Positions 9,467 to 18,644 of a stretch of DNA of 64,000 nt are shown in pieces. The notes beneath the pieces are model-generated. The model saw nothing but the letters and a program-made list of their open reading frames with translations. It was not told the origin of the DNA and ran no database searches. Position 1 is the stretch's first letter; each line of letters begins with the position of its first letter. The translations under genes were made by a program, and so were the position numbers. Source of the stretch: Thermoplasmata archaeon (GTDB taxonomy: Archaea; Thermoplasmatota; Thermoplasmata; Methanomassiliicoccales; Methanomethylophilaceae); NCBI GenBank assembly GCA_015063235.1, contig SUSW01000022.1, positions 1 through 64,000 of the forward strand. The letters are read 5' to 3'.

Positions 9467-10473
9467 GCGGCCACCTCCTTGGGAGCATTGGGATCGAAAG
9501 CTTCCACAGCCATCTGCATCAACATTTTTTTATCATTGAAAAGACGCAGATTTGAGAACTCGTTATCATCCTCGGCATCCGGGACTACGCTTGTCACTGA
9601 AAATCTGTTCCCCAACAGGATGGTACCATCATCGTCGTTGACCACAGTCACATAGATCCTATCAGAACCCTGCCACTTCTGCAATATCATATTGGATTGC
9701 ATCCTGCCTTCTACCAGTCTGATTCTCTTCTCAGCTTCCACCGGGCCTCCGTCAGATATCGGTTGCCATGTGGACCTGTCATCGAACAAGTGTTTGATCA
9801 CCAGTGCATCATCCCTCTTAAGGACAAAACCTTTGAGGATCATGTTTGATGAAGTGACGCTCTCGACCCTCGTGCTGGTCTTCTCCAACAAAGTGCTGTA
9901 CCTCACATCCTCAGTATCAAGCATGAGCAGGAGGACGATGTATTGGATCAACATTATAGCGGATGGGATCAAATCGAATCCTTCGACCGACCCGGTCATC
10001 TTATACGTTTGATAATAGAACACCAGCATGATTGCCTGCATCAATGCGAGCACGCATGTACTGTACAACATACCATTGCGACCGCGAACTGTATCCTTCA
10101 TGTATTGGTAGCTTGAGTAGATCAGATTTCCACCCATGAACAGTAGCACTAATCCCACCGCCAATGAGAATGCGGACCGCTGCGACAGGGTTGTTATGGC
10201 ATTGATGACCCTGCTCAATCCTATAGACATCGCATAGAACCCGACCGCTCTTGGCAGACTCTTCTTCGGGTCGAAAAGGATGAACTCTGCCATTATTATC
10301 TTGATCACGGCAGAATAGGTCTCACCCAAGAATCCCCATTCATCAGTACTATCCGCCATGTAGACAGTATATATCTCGTATGCACTGGACAGGATCAGAA
10401 TCAGAGCGAGCAGATACACTGTACCTCTCTTCATGAATCCGATGGCCTTTATTCCAGACTCTATGATTATCAT
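9463..10473 (-). CDS. Paralogous multi-spanning membrane protein, unknown function
   Basis: Hydrophobic N-terminal half; C-term MILQKWQGSDRIYVTV...VVPDAED parallels the neighbour; 4-nt overlap. Confidence 0.75.
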   Translation of the reverse strand: MIIIESGIKAIGFMKRGTVYLLALILILSSAYEIYTVYMADSTDEWGFLGETYSAVIKIIMAEFILFDPKKSLPRAVGFYAMSIGLSRVINAITTLSQRSAFSLAVGLVLLFMGGNLIYSSYQYMKDTVRGRNGMLYSTCVLALMQAIMLVFYYQTYKMTGSVEGFDLIPSAIMLIQYIVLLLMLDTEDVRYSTLLEKTSTRVESVTSSNMILKGFVLKRDDALVIKHLFDDRSTWQPISDGGPVEAEKRIRLVEGRMQSNMILQKWQGSDRIYVTVVNDDDGTILLGNRFSVTSVVPDAEDDNEFSNLRLFNDKKMLMQMAVEAFDPNAPKEVAA

Positions 10474-10482
10474 GATCCCTCC

Positions 10483-12798
10483 TCAGCGCCTCCTGGTGAT
10501 GAAAGCGAGGATCAGCCCAGTCAGGATCACCGGTATCATCGAATAGATCAGGACCGACTTCAGACTGCCGTGTTCCTTTTCATGCAACGTTTCCACGATA
10601 CAGAATGGCGGATGATTTGTCTTCATGGTGACTTCCACTACCCTTTTATCCGATTCCATCTCCTCATCGTAATACGTATAGAATTCGTAGTCGCATTCTA
10701 TTTCTTCAAGACGGCTCAATTCATTGATGTAATATGCTTTGGCCACATTGTTCCTGTAATTCAAAACCTCGTAAGTCGAAGTTAACGAGATCTCCTCCTC
10801 GAATTCTTCCAAAAGATCGCCGTTGTTGAACACTTGTAGGTAAGTCACGCTTCTATCACCTATCATTCTCATGTATTGCGGGAATTGGTTGCTGAATGTC
10901 TGAGTGACATTAACCATCACATCTCCTGAAAAAACACTGACCACACCTCTATGCATGTCGATCCGGGCTGATGATAGAATTATTCTTAGCGTGTGAACAG
11001 AACCATCATCCATCATGGCCTTTACCTTTTTCACGACGTCCTCTTTCAGCATGATACTATCATTCTCTGTGATTATGGTGTATATGCCTGATTCGATCTT
11101 GGTCTGATAACCGTCATCCGACCATACGATTTTCAGGAAAACATCGCAGGCGGGCATCTCGAATGTTTCCGGATACAATGAACCCCAATCGGTCCACCCC
11201 ATGTAGGTGTATCCTTCCCTAGGCTCCGGAATCGGGAGCGCTACTATCTCTGTTGGACGCACATCGCGAACTTCCTCTTCAAGATAAAGGTGATAGATCC
11301 TTTCTCCCAGCTCGACATGGTATATGCCCACTAATGATTCCGGAGTAGCATAGCCCGCATATTCGTCTATCGTATATCCGACATATCTTTCCGATGTCAT
11401 CTCCAGGAGCTTATAGCCCTCGTCCGGTTGTATGTGTACGATGTAACCTAACCCCGACATTATGTTGATGCAAGCATGTTCGTCACCTGCGAATACTATA
11501 TTCACATCGTCTCCGATGATCAGGCTGTTGTTTGTGCGATACCGCATATTTAAGAGTCCATCGAATGCATCTTCTTTTTCGATACGTAGTCTCCCGTTGA
11601 AGAAAGCTGAGCTGAATTCGCATTCAGCGGAATCCTCTACATCAAGATCCATATCCACATCACCGGACAGCGACATGTACCCGCTGAACATGGAAACATG
11701 GAACCTGTCCCCGAGTTCGAAAGACAACAGCCCCATCCAGATACTGGATTCGAAGACGGTCTGACTTATGGATTCCACTCTGAATTCAGCTTTGCTAACG
11801 TTATATCTGATGGGAACGTAGCTGCGGTCTGCATGCACCTTCTCGACTTCCAGATCGATTGTGTCCATCACACTGTATTTGAAGTCGACTTTGGCCATTA
11901 TCTTATCAACATCCAGATCATCTACATCCAATGAACAGAATGAGATCGGCGACGAAATCTGAACCTGGACACCGGCTACATCTACATCGATGTCACAGAG
12001 GGTAGTATCAAAGCCTGCCTTCAGATTGTTAACGTTCAGTATTACGACGACCCCATTATCCTCTTCAAAGATGTGCTCCGGTATGTCCCTGACATCACCC
12101 ACAATGGAATCGGGGTTCAAAATCACCTTCAAAGCGATGTCGAATTCCAATGCTACATCTCTGTCGGACTTGATGGATATTGGTCCGGCCTTTATCGTTC
12201 CGTCCAGGTGAAACCCGCCTTTCAGCTGAACATCCAGTGTCAACGGATGTAACTGAGATATGAGGTCCATGCTTAACGACATTGTTCCTCTGAGCTCCAG
12301 ATTGACATCAACAGGGGTGGTGATTGAACAGCCGAATATCTTCACATGAGAGCCTTTGCATAGCTTTATGATTGCGAGATCGCCCTCAATCGTGAAATCG
12401 TTGCCGAATCTGATGGTTCCGCCCTCCTTAACCACGATCGAACCGTTTCCCGTGAAAACATAATCGTTAGCCTTGCCAATGTTATACGGTCCAGTCTCCT
12501 CTGTGACCTCTATGGTGCTATCAATTCTGACAGTTTCTCCATCCTCATCCTCTTCATTCTCGACAAGATCTATAGCACTGGCAACAATTCCTGATACGAA
12601 CGACTTCAAGGCTTCCAACGAATACTCGGGCTTGAAACCCTCTGTGTCTGAAAATTCCGTTACCACCGGAATCTGAGTCAGGCCCTCTGGAGATGCTGCA
12701 GACTCGTCCGCAAAGGTATCTGAAGATAGTACCATAGCCCCAAAAGCCGCTAAAGTCAAAGCCAAGAGGCCAAAGATGATGAGGCTGCGGTCTATCAT
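10483..12798 (-). CDS. Large secreted/surface-anchored protein with InlB-type repeat-like segment and C-terminal TM anchor
   Basis: Signal-like N-term MIDRSLIIFGLLALTLAAFGAMVL; EGYTYMGWTDWGSLYPETFEMPACDVFLKIVW; C-terminal hydrophobic helix + RRR. Confidence 0.75.
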   Translation of the reverse strand: MIDRSLIIFGLLALTLAAFGAMVLSSDTFADESAASPEGLTQIPVVTEFSDTEGFKPEYSLEALKSFVSGIVASAIDLVENEEDEDGETVRIDSTIEVTEETGPYNIGKANDYVFTGNGSIVVKEGGTIRFGNDFTIEGDLAIIKLCKGSHVKIFGCSITTPVDVNLELRGTMSLSMDLISQLHPLTLDVQLKGGFHLDGTIKAGPISIKSDRDVALEFDIALKVILNPDSIVGDVRDIPEHIFEEDNGVVVILNVNNLKAGFDTTLCDIDVDVAGVQVQISSPISFCSLDVDDLDVDKIMAKVDFKYSVMDTIDLEVEKVHADRSYVPIRYNVSKAEFRVESISQTVFESSIWMGLLSFELGDRFHVSMFSGYMSLSGDVDMDLDVEDSAECEFSSAFFNGRLRIEKEDAFDGLLNMRYRTNNSLIIGDDVNIVFAGDEHACINIMSGLGYIVHIQPDEGYKLLEMTSERYVGYTIDEYAGYATPESLVGIYHVELGERIYHLYLEEEVRDVRPTEIVALPIPEPREGYTYMGWTDWGSLYPETFEMPACDVFLKIVWSDDGYQTKIESGIYTIITENDSIMLKEDVVKKVKAMMDDGSVHTLRIILSSARIDMHRGVVSVFSGDVMVNVTQTFSNQFPQYMRMIGDRSVTYLQVFNNGDLLEEFEEEISLTSTYEVLNYRNNVAKAYYINELSRLEEIECDYEFYTYYDEEMESDKRVVEVTMKTNHPPFCIVETLHEKEHGSLKSVLIYSMIPVILTGLILAFITRRR

Positions 12799-12911
12799 AA
12801 CGAATCAAAAAAGCATGTAGGCGCTAAAAAGGCTTTCATAGAATACACGCACTAGGTTCGATATGATGCGCACATTTTTTTATAATATAGGAGATAACGC
12901 CGTTTGATTCA

Positions 12912-13955
12912 ATGATAAGGTTCGGTCCAGCAGGAATCCCCCTCTCATGCAAGGGGCGCACACTTCAAGATGGTATCGAGGATGTCCACAACCTGAGCTT
13001 GAGCGCTCTGGAGATCCAAATGGTAAGGTCCAGCGCTTTTGCCAGACCCCCGGATGACGAGGAGATCGGGATGACCCTCAAGGATATCGAAGAGGGATTC
13101 GTCCTGGAGATCATCAGAGATGATGAGAGCATTGTCGATCCCGATGAGCCCATCGAGGAGGATGACGACCTCATCTACATGCCTTCCGGCATATCAGACA
13201 CCTACGGCGACCTGTTCTGGACCAACGAGATGGCCAAGAGACTCGATGTCAACCTATCCATCCACACGCCTTACTACATGGACCTCGGATCAAACAACGA
13301 GATGACCGAGAACTGCATCAACAGCATCAGGCATGCCGCACTTATCATGAACGCACTCGGCGGTGACATCGTAGTCACCAGTCTCGGACTGTACGACGGA
13401 AAGACGGGCGAGGAGGAAATTGACGAGAACATCTACAACAACGTGGCTGACATCATGGATTGGTGGCAGGGCTGCGGACTCACCCCCAGGCTCGGTATCG
13501 AGATCACAGGCCAGCAAGACGTCTTCGGTTCTCTGGATCAGGTACTCGACATCTGCGAACAGATCGACGGACTCGTTCCAGTCGTGAACTTCTCGCATCA
13601 CCACTCCCGTACCAACGGATCTCTGCTCGAGGTGGATGACTTCCTCGACATACTCGAACAGGTCGAACCTTTCAGCAACGGAAAGATACACACTGCATTT
13701 GCAGGAGTGGAATACAACGACGGAAACGAGAAGAGGCTCACTCCAATCAAGAAGGGAGACCTCAAGTTCGAACCTCTCGCCGAAGCACTCATCGAGATGA
13801 AACCCGATGCAACAATCATATCAACTTCACCCCTTCTGGAGCATGACGCTATGTACATGAAAATCATCCACGAGAGGGTCCTCGCCAAGAAGGTCGCAAA
13901 GGATATCAAGGAGAGGAAGAAGGCTGAAATGGCTGCCGCAGCAGCCGGTGAGTGA
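12912..13955 (+). CDS. Endonuclease IV / xylose isomerase-like TIM-barrel protein
   Basis: MIRFGPAGIPLSCKG...GI-xx-VHNLSLSALEIQMVR; NLSIHTPYYMDLGS; contains an acidic insertion EEDDDLIYMPSG. Confidence 0.75.
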   Translation: MIRFGPAGIPLSCKGRTLQDGIEDVHNLSLSALEIQMVRSSAFARPPDDEEIGMTLKDIEEGFVLEIIRDDESIVDPDEPIEEDDDLIYMPSGISDTYGDLFWTNEMAKRLDVNLSIHTPYYMDLGSNNEMTENCINSIRHAALIMNALGGDIVVTSLGLYDGKTGEEEIDENIYNNVADIMDWWQGCGLTPRLGIEITGQQDVFGSLDQVLDICEQIDGLVPVVNFSHHHSRTNGSLLEVDDFLDILEQVEPFSNGKIHTAFAGVEYNDGNEKRLTPIKKGDLKFEPLAEALIEMKPDATIISTSPLLEHDAMYMKIIHERVLAKKVAKDIKERKKAEMAAAAAGE

Positions 13956-14493
13956 ATTGAAGGCCCTGAATGAGCTCATGGCCTACTGCATGCAAGCAGT
14001 AGATTCCGTGAACGATGGAGACAAGGATGCCCTTATCGATGCCATCGTAAACAGCAGAAGGACATTCATCTACGGTTCAGGAAGGTCCGGTCTCATAGGA
14101 CAGCTCTTCGCAGTGCGTCTTGTCCAGCTTGGTTTCGATGTTCACTTCGTCGGAGAGATGACCACCCCTATCATCACATCGGATGATTTCACGCTTCTGA
14201 TCTCCAACACAGGAAAGACGTCCTCTGTGGTACAGACGGCGAAGATCGCAAAAAGGATCGGTTCCAAAGTGATATCCATCACAGGTGTTGAGGACAGCAA
14301 TCTATCAAGGACCTCCGATGTCACCATTCTCCTCGATATCCCCAGCGACGAGACTACAAGCAGAATTGCTCCCCTGGGTACAATTTTCGAAGATTCGGCT
14401 CACCTGTTCTTCGAGAGTGTGGTCTGCGACATCATGGAGAAGAACGGCATCACCGAAGAAGAGATGCGCAACAGGCATGCGATCTGGGTCTGA
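13948..14493 (+). CDS. SIS-domain protein, 6-phospho-3-hexuloisomerase-like
   Basis: RTFIYGSGRSGLIGQLFAVRLVQLGFDVHFVGE...ISNTGKTSSVVQTAKIAK; GTG start overlapping preceding gene. Confidence 0.85.
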   Translation: MSELKALNELMAYCMQAVDSVNDGDKDALIDAIVNSRRTFIYGSGRSGLIGQLFAVRLVQLGFDVHFVGEMTTPIITSDDFTLLISNTGKTSSVVQTAKIAKRIGSKVISITGVEDSNLSRTSDVTILLDIPSDETTSRIAPLGTIFEDSAHLFFESVVCDIMEKNGITEEEMRNRHAIWV

Positions 14494-14823
14494 TCATTCC
14501 AGAAAAAGGACCTTGGCGTCCCTGAGCTCTTCGGATATCTTGTACAGTGAGAACTGATGGGAATATACATCGGCCTTCATCATTATACCGTCTCCCACCT
14601 TCGCTCTGAATATAGATATCTCATCATCAGTCGGTTCAATGCCGCCTTCGGAGGATCCGAAGCACATCCCCACCGTATCGGAATCCGTCATTCCCGTTAT
14701 AAGCGTGAAATCGCCGTCCGCATCGCTCAGCCTCTCACCCGACAGCATGATTCCTGCCAATGGTCCTTCGAGAAGCATGGAATCTATCGTCTCCAGAATC
14801 CTTCCCAGAATCGATTCCGTCAT
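14494..14823 (-). CDS. Conserved hypothetical protein
   Basis: ORF; start set to Met whose codon overlaps upstream stop (TGATG). Confidence 0.6.
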   Translation of the reverse strand: MTESILGRILETIDSMLLEGPLAGIMLSGERLSDADGDFTLITGMTDSDTVGMCFGSSEGGIEPTDDEISIFRAKVGDGIMMKADVYSHQFSLYKISEELRDAKVLFLE

Positions 14824-15137
14824 CAGGACGTCCGCCTGAGTACCGAGCCTGCCGACCATGTCCCTCCATATACATCGTGATATTGAACTCTTCCTCTGAT
14901 CGCATCCAGGTTCATCATTCTCGGATCGGGGATGGCCTCTATCACATCGCCTTCCTTCAGGACACTGCCAACATTCGAGGACATATCCAATAGCTCGTAT
15001 CCTCTGACGAACATCATGTTCTTCCTTCCCCAGTATTCGGCGACCGTCTCACTCAGCTCGCTGAGGGACTCTTCATTCGGAACTTCCATCCTTATTCCCA
15101 TTCCTGCCATAGGGCAGTTCAAAGTGAATCTCACCAT
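14823..15137 (-). CDS. Hypothetical protein, possible ubiquitin-like beta-grasp N-terminal region
   Basis: IRMEVPNEESLSELSETVAEYWGRKNMMFVRGYELLDMSSNVGSVLKEGDVIEAIPDP pattern. Confidence 0.55.
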   Translation of the reverse strand: MVRFTLNCPMAGMGIRMEVPNEESLSELSETVAEYWGRKNMMFVRGYELLDMSSNVGSVLKEGDVIEAIPDPRMMNLDAIRGRVQYHDVYGGTWSAGSVLRRTS

Positions 15138-15215
15138 AGTATCGGTAGAAGATGGACTGTCTTAGTATAAAGGGCTGCACACGTTTTCTAATATGTTTAA
15201 ATCTATGTCTGCCGC

Positions 15216-15419
15216 ATGGCAAGCCTGAGACTACCTGAACACGCACACTGCAAATTCTGCGGAGACCCGATCCCGTTCGGAGAGGAATACTGCAACGAAA
15301 AGTGCAGAAAGGGAGAGGCTGACAGGCTAGCCGCCGAGAAGAAGAAGGATTACATCTTCTACGGAGTCACCATAACTATCATTATCGCGCTGCTGATAAT
15401 CAGAATCCTAACTCGCTGA
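15216..15419 (+). CDS. Small zinc-ribbon membrane protein (DUF2116-like)
   Basis: HCKFCGDPIPFGEEYCNEKCR Cys4 motif followed by a single TM helix. Confidence 0.75.
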   Translation: MASLRLPEHAHCKFCGDPIPFGEEYCNEKCRKGEADRLAAEKKKDYIFYGVTITIIIALLIIRILTR

Positions 15420-16185
15420 CCGTCGCAGCCACATTGTGTACCCTGACGATATCCGCTCCGAATTCCGCTGCCATCTTGGATACGCGCGCTGATGCTACAT
15501 CCACATCTGTATCTGGGAACAGTTCTCTGATGAATCTCTTCCTGGATACGCCTATGAGAAGCCTGTGCCCTTCCTTTAGAAAAGAACTGTCCTCGGCCAG
15601 GCTCATATTCTGCTCCGCGGTCTTGCCGAAACCGATTCCGGGATCGACGATTATGTTCCCATCAGGGATTCCTGCATCCAGTGCCTTAGCGACCTGACCG
15701 TCGATGAATGATTTGATCTCCTTCCTGTAACTGGGGCCCATTAGACCTCTGTGGATGTCCCTGTAGGTGCCGTACATGTGGCTTATGACTATGTCTACAC
15801 CGCTTCCGGCACATGCTTCGAACATGCCCTTCCAGCGGAATCCGTTCACATCATTGATCATGCTGGCACCTAGGGATATGCATCTCTCCGCGACGTACGG
15901 CTTGACTGTATCCACGGATATGGGAACATCGACGGACGGGATCAGTTCTTTCAGAACAGGTTCCAACCTGGCCCATTCCTCCTCCTGCGGAACAGGGATC
16001 GAGCCGGGACGCGTTGACTCCGCGCCCACATCGATTATGGCTGCGCCTTGCTCAATCATCTCAAAGGCGTGATCCAATGCCTTCTGCAGATCGTTCCATC
16101 TGCCCCCGTCAGAAAAAGAATCCGGAGTCAGATTCAAAATGCCCATGACGAGAGGGGTCTCCCCCCTCCCGTATGGATGTTTCAT
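15400..16185 (-). CDS. folP: Dihydropteroate synthase
   Basis: LVMGILNLTPDSFSDGGRW; IIDVGAESTRPGS; IIVDPGIGFGKTAEQN; LIGVSRKRFI. Confidence 0.9.
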   Translation of the reverse strand: MKHPYGRGETPLVMGILNLTPDSFSDGGRWNDLQKALDHAFEMIEQGAAIIDVGAESTRPGSIPVPQEEEWARLEPVLKELIPSVDVPISVDTVKPYVAERCISLGASMINDVNGFRWKGMFEACAGSGVDIVISHMYGTYRDIHRGLMGPSYRKEIKSFIDGQVAKALDAGIPDGNIIVDPGIGFGKTAEQNMSLAEDSSFLKEGHRLLIGVSRKRFIRELFPDTDVDVASARVSKMAAEFGADIVRVHNVAATVSELGF

Positions 16186-17282
16186 TCCAACAGCTCGTCG
16201 ACAATCTCAACGAGGTCCCTGACCTGCACCTTGGAGCCTCCGGCGGCCGCCTGGAGGTTGTTGACGCAGAACGGGCATGTGGTGATTATCACGTCAGCGA
16301 AGGATGCCTCTTCGAGCCTGGTGACCGCGATATCCTTTGATACCTCCGGATATGCGGACCTGACTCCTCCGCCGCCTCCGCAGCAGTGGCTGGTCTTGCG
16401 GTTGAACTCCATCTCCTTGAAGTCCAATCCCGGGATCTTCTTGATGACCTCTCTGGGAGGCTCGTAAACCTCACAGTGCCTTCCAAGGTGGCAGGGGTCG
16501 TGATAAGTTGCCTTGACACCGTTCATAGGCTTGAGCTTAAGATCCTTTCTGGCGAGGTACTCTGTGATGTGGAGGACTTCGAACGGGACATCGACGTACT
16601 TAGGGTATTCGATCTTGAACATCCTGTAGCATCCTGCACATGCAAGGACCAGGGTCTCGACTCCCAGCGCCTTGATCGCCTCGACATTCTTCTTGAAGAG
16701 CTCGGTGATATCGTCCTGAGGCCATCCGACCCTCTGTGCGACTGAACCGCAGCAGACCTCATCGATGGTCGTGAAATCCTCTCCCAGCTTATCCAGGATG
16801 GACAAGGTAGCCTGGGCGGTCTTCTTGGACCTGTATGTGGCGGTGCATCCTACGTAGTATCCTACCTTGGCCTTGTGGGGCTTCCTTCCGAGCGCCTCCT
16901 GCCTGGATACCTTTTCTCCGTAAGGGTTGCCGCACTCGAAGATGCTGTCGCACATAGCCTTGTGCTTGGGGAGCATCTTCCCGTTCTTCACTAGGTCCGC
17001 ACGGCAGAGCTCAATAATGTCCACGATGTTGACCTTTGAAGGACATCTCCTGACACAGTCCGCGCAGGTAGTACAGGTATACATGTTGTCCACCAGCGCA
17101 TCGGTGGGCTGGATGTCTCCGTTGAGGAGACCGTATGTGAGTGTGATACGTCCCCTGGACAATGCAGTGTCCCAACCTATCGCCTTGAACGACGGGCACA
17201 CGCTCTTGCAGAAACCGCACATGGTACAGACGTTGACCGCCTTCCTTACCTCTTCCAGATTATCAACTTTGAATTCGCTCAT
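16182..17282 (-). CDS. CCG-domain Fe-S oxidoreductase (HdrD/GlpC-like)
   Basis: Two CxxCxxCxxxCP ferredoxin motifs (CTMCGFCKSVCP, CTTCADCVRRCP) and two CCG motifs (CCGSVAQ, CCGGGGG). Confidence 0.88.
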   Translation of the reverse strand: MSEFKVDNLEEVRKAVNVCTMCGFCKSVCPSFKAIGWDTALSRGRITLTYGLLNGDIQPTDALVDNMYTCTTCADCVRRCPSKVNIVDIIELCRADLVKNGKMLPKHKAMCDSIFECGNPYGEKVSRQEALGRKPHKAKVGYYVGCTATYRSKKTAQATLSILDKLGEDFTTIDEVCCGSVAQRVGWPQDDITELFKKNVEAIKALGVETLVLACAGCYRMFKIEYPKYVDVPFEVLHITEYLARKDLKLKPMNGVKATYHDPCHLGRHCEVYEPPREVIKKIPGLDFKEMEFNRKTSHCCGGGGGVRSAYPEVSKDIAVTRLEEASFADVIITTCPFCVNNLQAAAGGSKVQVRDLVEIVDELLE

Positions 17283-18524
17283 TCATTCCACCCTCGGGAT
17301 CGTGACGCTTCCGTCCATCAGCACGATGACACGCGCCTTGGGATTCTCTTTAAGTGCCTCATCCACCGCGGCCGCGACTGTGGGGAACGGCCTAATATTT
17401 GCTTTTGTAAGTATCTCGGGATCCAGGTCGGTGACCGCCCAGATAGATGCCCATGTGGCGATCTCGGCCATCTTGGCCGCTTTGTGATACCCGAGCTTAT
17501 ATTCGGCCCTGAGATTCTCCAGAACCTTGTTCGGATCATTAGATGATGAAAGCTGGTTAAGGAATGTGGGGTGTCCGATACCTTCTCTGCACTTGGAGAC
17601 CATTATGATCTTCCCGCCTTCCTTAAGAGCCCATTTACCGTTGTCCAGCGCCTTCTGCGATTGGTACAGATCGACATCCATGGGGTAGGGTGCCACCGAT
17701 ATGACCAGGTCCGCTTTCTCGGGGATCGGCACGGAAAACACCTCATTCGCATACTTCACAGCCTCGTCGAAGGCCGCGTTGAGTTCCCCGGATACTGCCT
17801 TGTAAATGTTCTGGTGCCTGTCAAGGACCATCTGTATGGAGAAGATCTTCTTGCCTTTGACCACCTCGAGAGCATCCATCATGTCCTCGTGGACCGGGTT
17901 CCCTTCGAGTGCCAGTGCCTGAGCCTCCTTCTTCATGGCCAGCTTGTGGTTGGCCTCAACAGTCTTGAACGAAGCGACTCCCGGAAGGAAGGATTTCCTG
18001 CCACCAGTGTATCCTGCGAAATAGTGGGGTTCGACTGATGTTATAATCACCAGGCGGTCCGCGTCCACAGCGATCTTGTTGACTTCCATCGGGGTCCCGT
18101 TCTTCGATGTTCCCAGGAAGACGCACTCGGAGTTCTTGGCATCGTGGCATATAATGCGGTCCTTCAGGTCCTTGTAATGGACTCCGAACACGAAGTTGTA
18201 CTCCTCCTCTGTCATATCCCTGTGAGTTCCGGTAGCAACTAGATATCTGGCCTTCTTCAGGTCCATCCTCTTGGAGAGCGCATCGAGGACCTTTGCCGTA
18301 GGGGTAGGGCGCGTACCGTCGTTGACGATGAAGACTATGTCCTCCCCGCCTGCGAGGAACTCATCCATGGAGCCGTAACCTATGGGGTTGTCGATCGATG
18401 TCCCTATGACCTTGTCCGGATCGTCGCATTCGACGTCCTTCGGATAATATGTACCCACATAGTTCTCATCCGGGATATTCACTTTCTGAACCCCGTCCTT
18501 CCCGTACTTCACATCTAGTATCAT
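17283..18524 (-). CDS. Nickel-dependent lactate racemase-like (LarA/DUF2088) protein
   Basis: FIVNDGTRPTPTAKVLDAL; YLVATGTHRDMTEEE; EPHYFAGYTGGRKSFLPGVAS. Confidence 0.87.
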   Translation of the reverse strand: MILDVKYGKDGVQKVNIPDENYVGTYYPKDVECDDPDKVIGTSIDNPIGYGSMDEFLAGGEDIVFIVNDGTRPTPTAKVLDALSKRMDLKKARYLVATGTHRDMTEEEYNFVFGVHYKDLKDRIICHDAKNSECVFLGTSKNGTPMEVNKIAVDADRLVIITSVEPHYFAGYTGGRKSFLPGVASFKTVEANHKLAMKKEAQALALEGNPVHEDMMDALEVVKGKKIFSIQMVLDRHQNIYKAVSGELNAAFDEAVKYANEVFSVPIPEKADLVISVAPYPMDVDLYQSQKALDNGKWALKEGGKIIMVSKCREGIGHPTFLNQLSSSNDPNKVLENLRAEYKLGYHKAAKMAEIATWASIWAVTDLDPEILTKANIRPFPTVAAAVDEALKENPKARVIVLMDGSVTIPRVE

Positions 18525-18644
18525 TTGGACCGAGACTACAAACACCCACCGCGTAAATAAAACATGCATACGCGTGTCCTTTTTACCTGCGACAGGAAGC
18601 AACTCTCGACAGATTCATTAGTGCCTACGCCTATCTGACTGACG

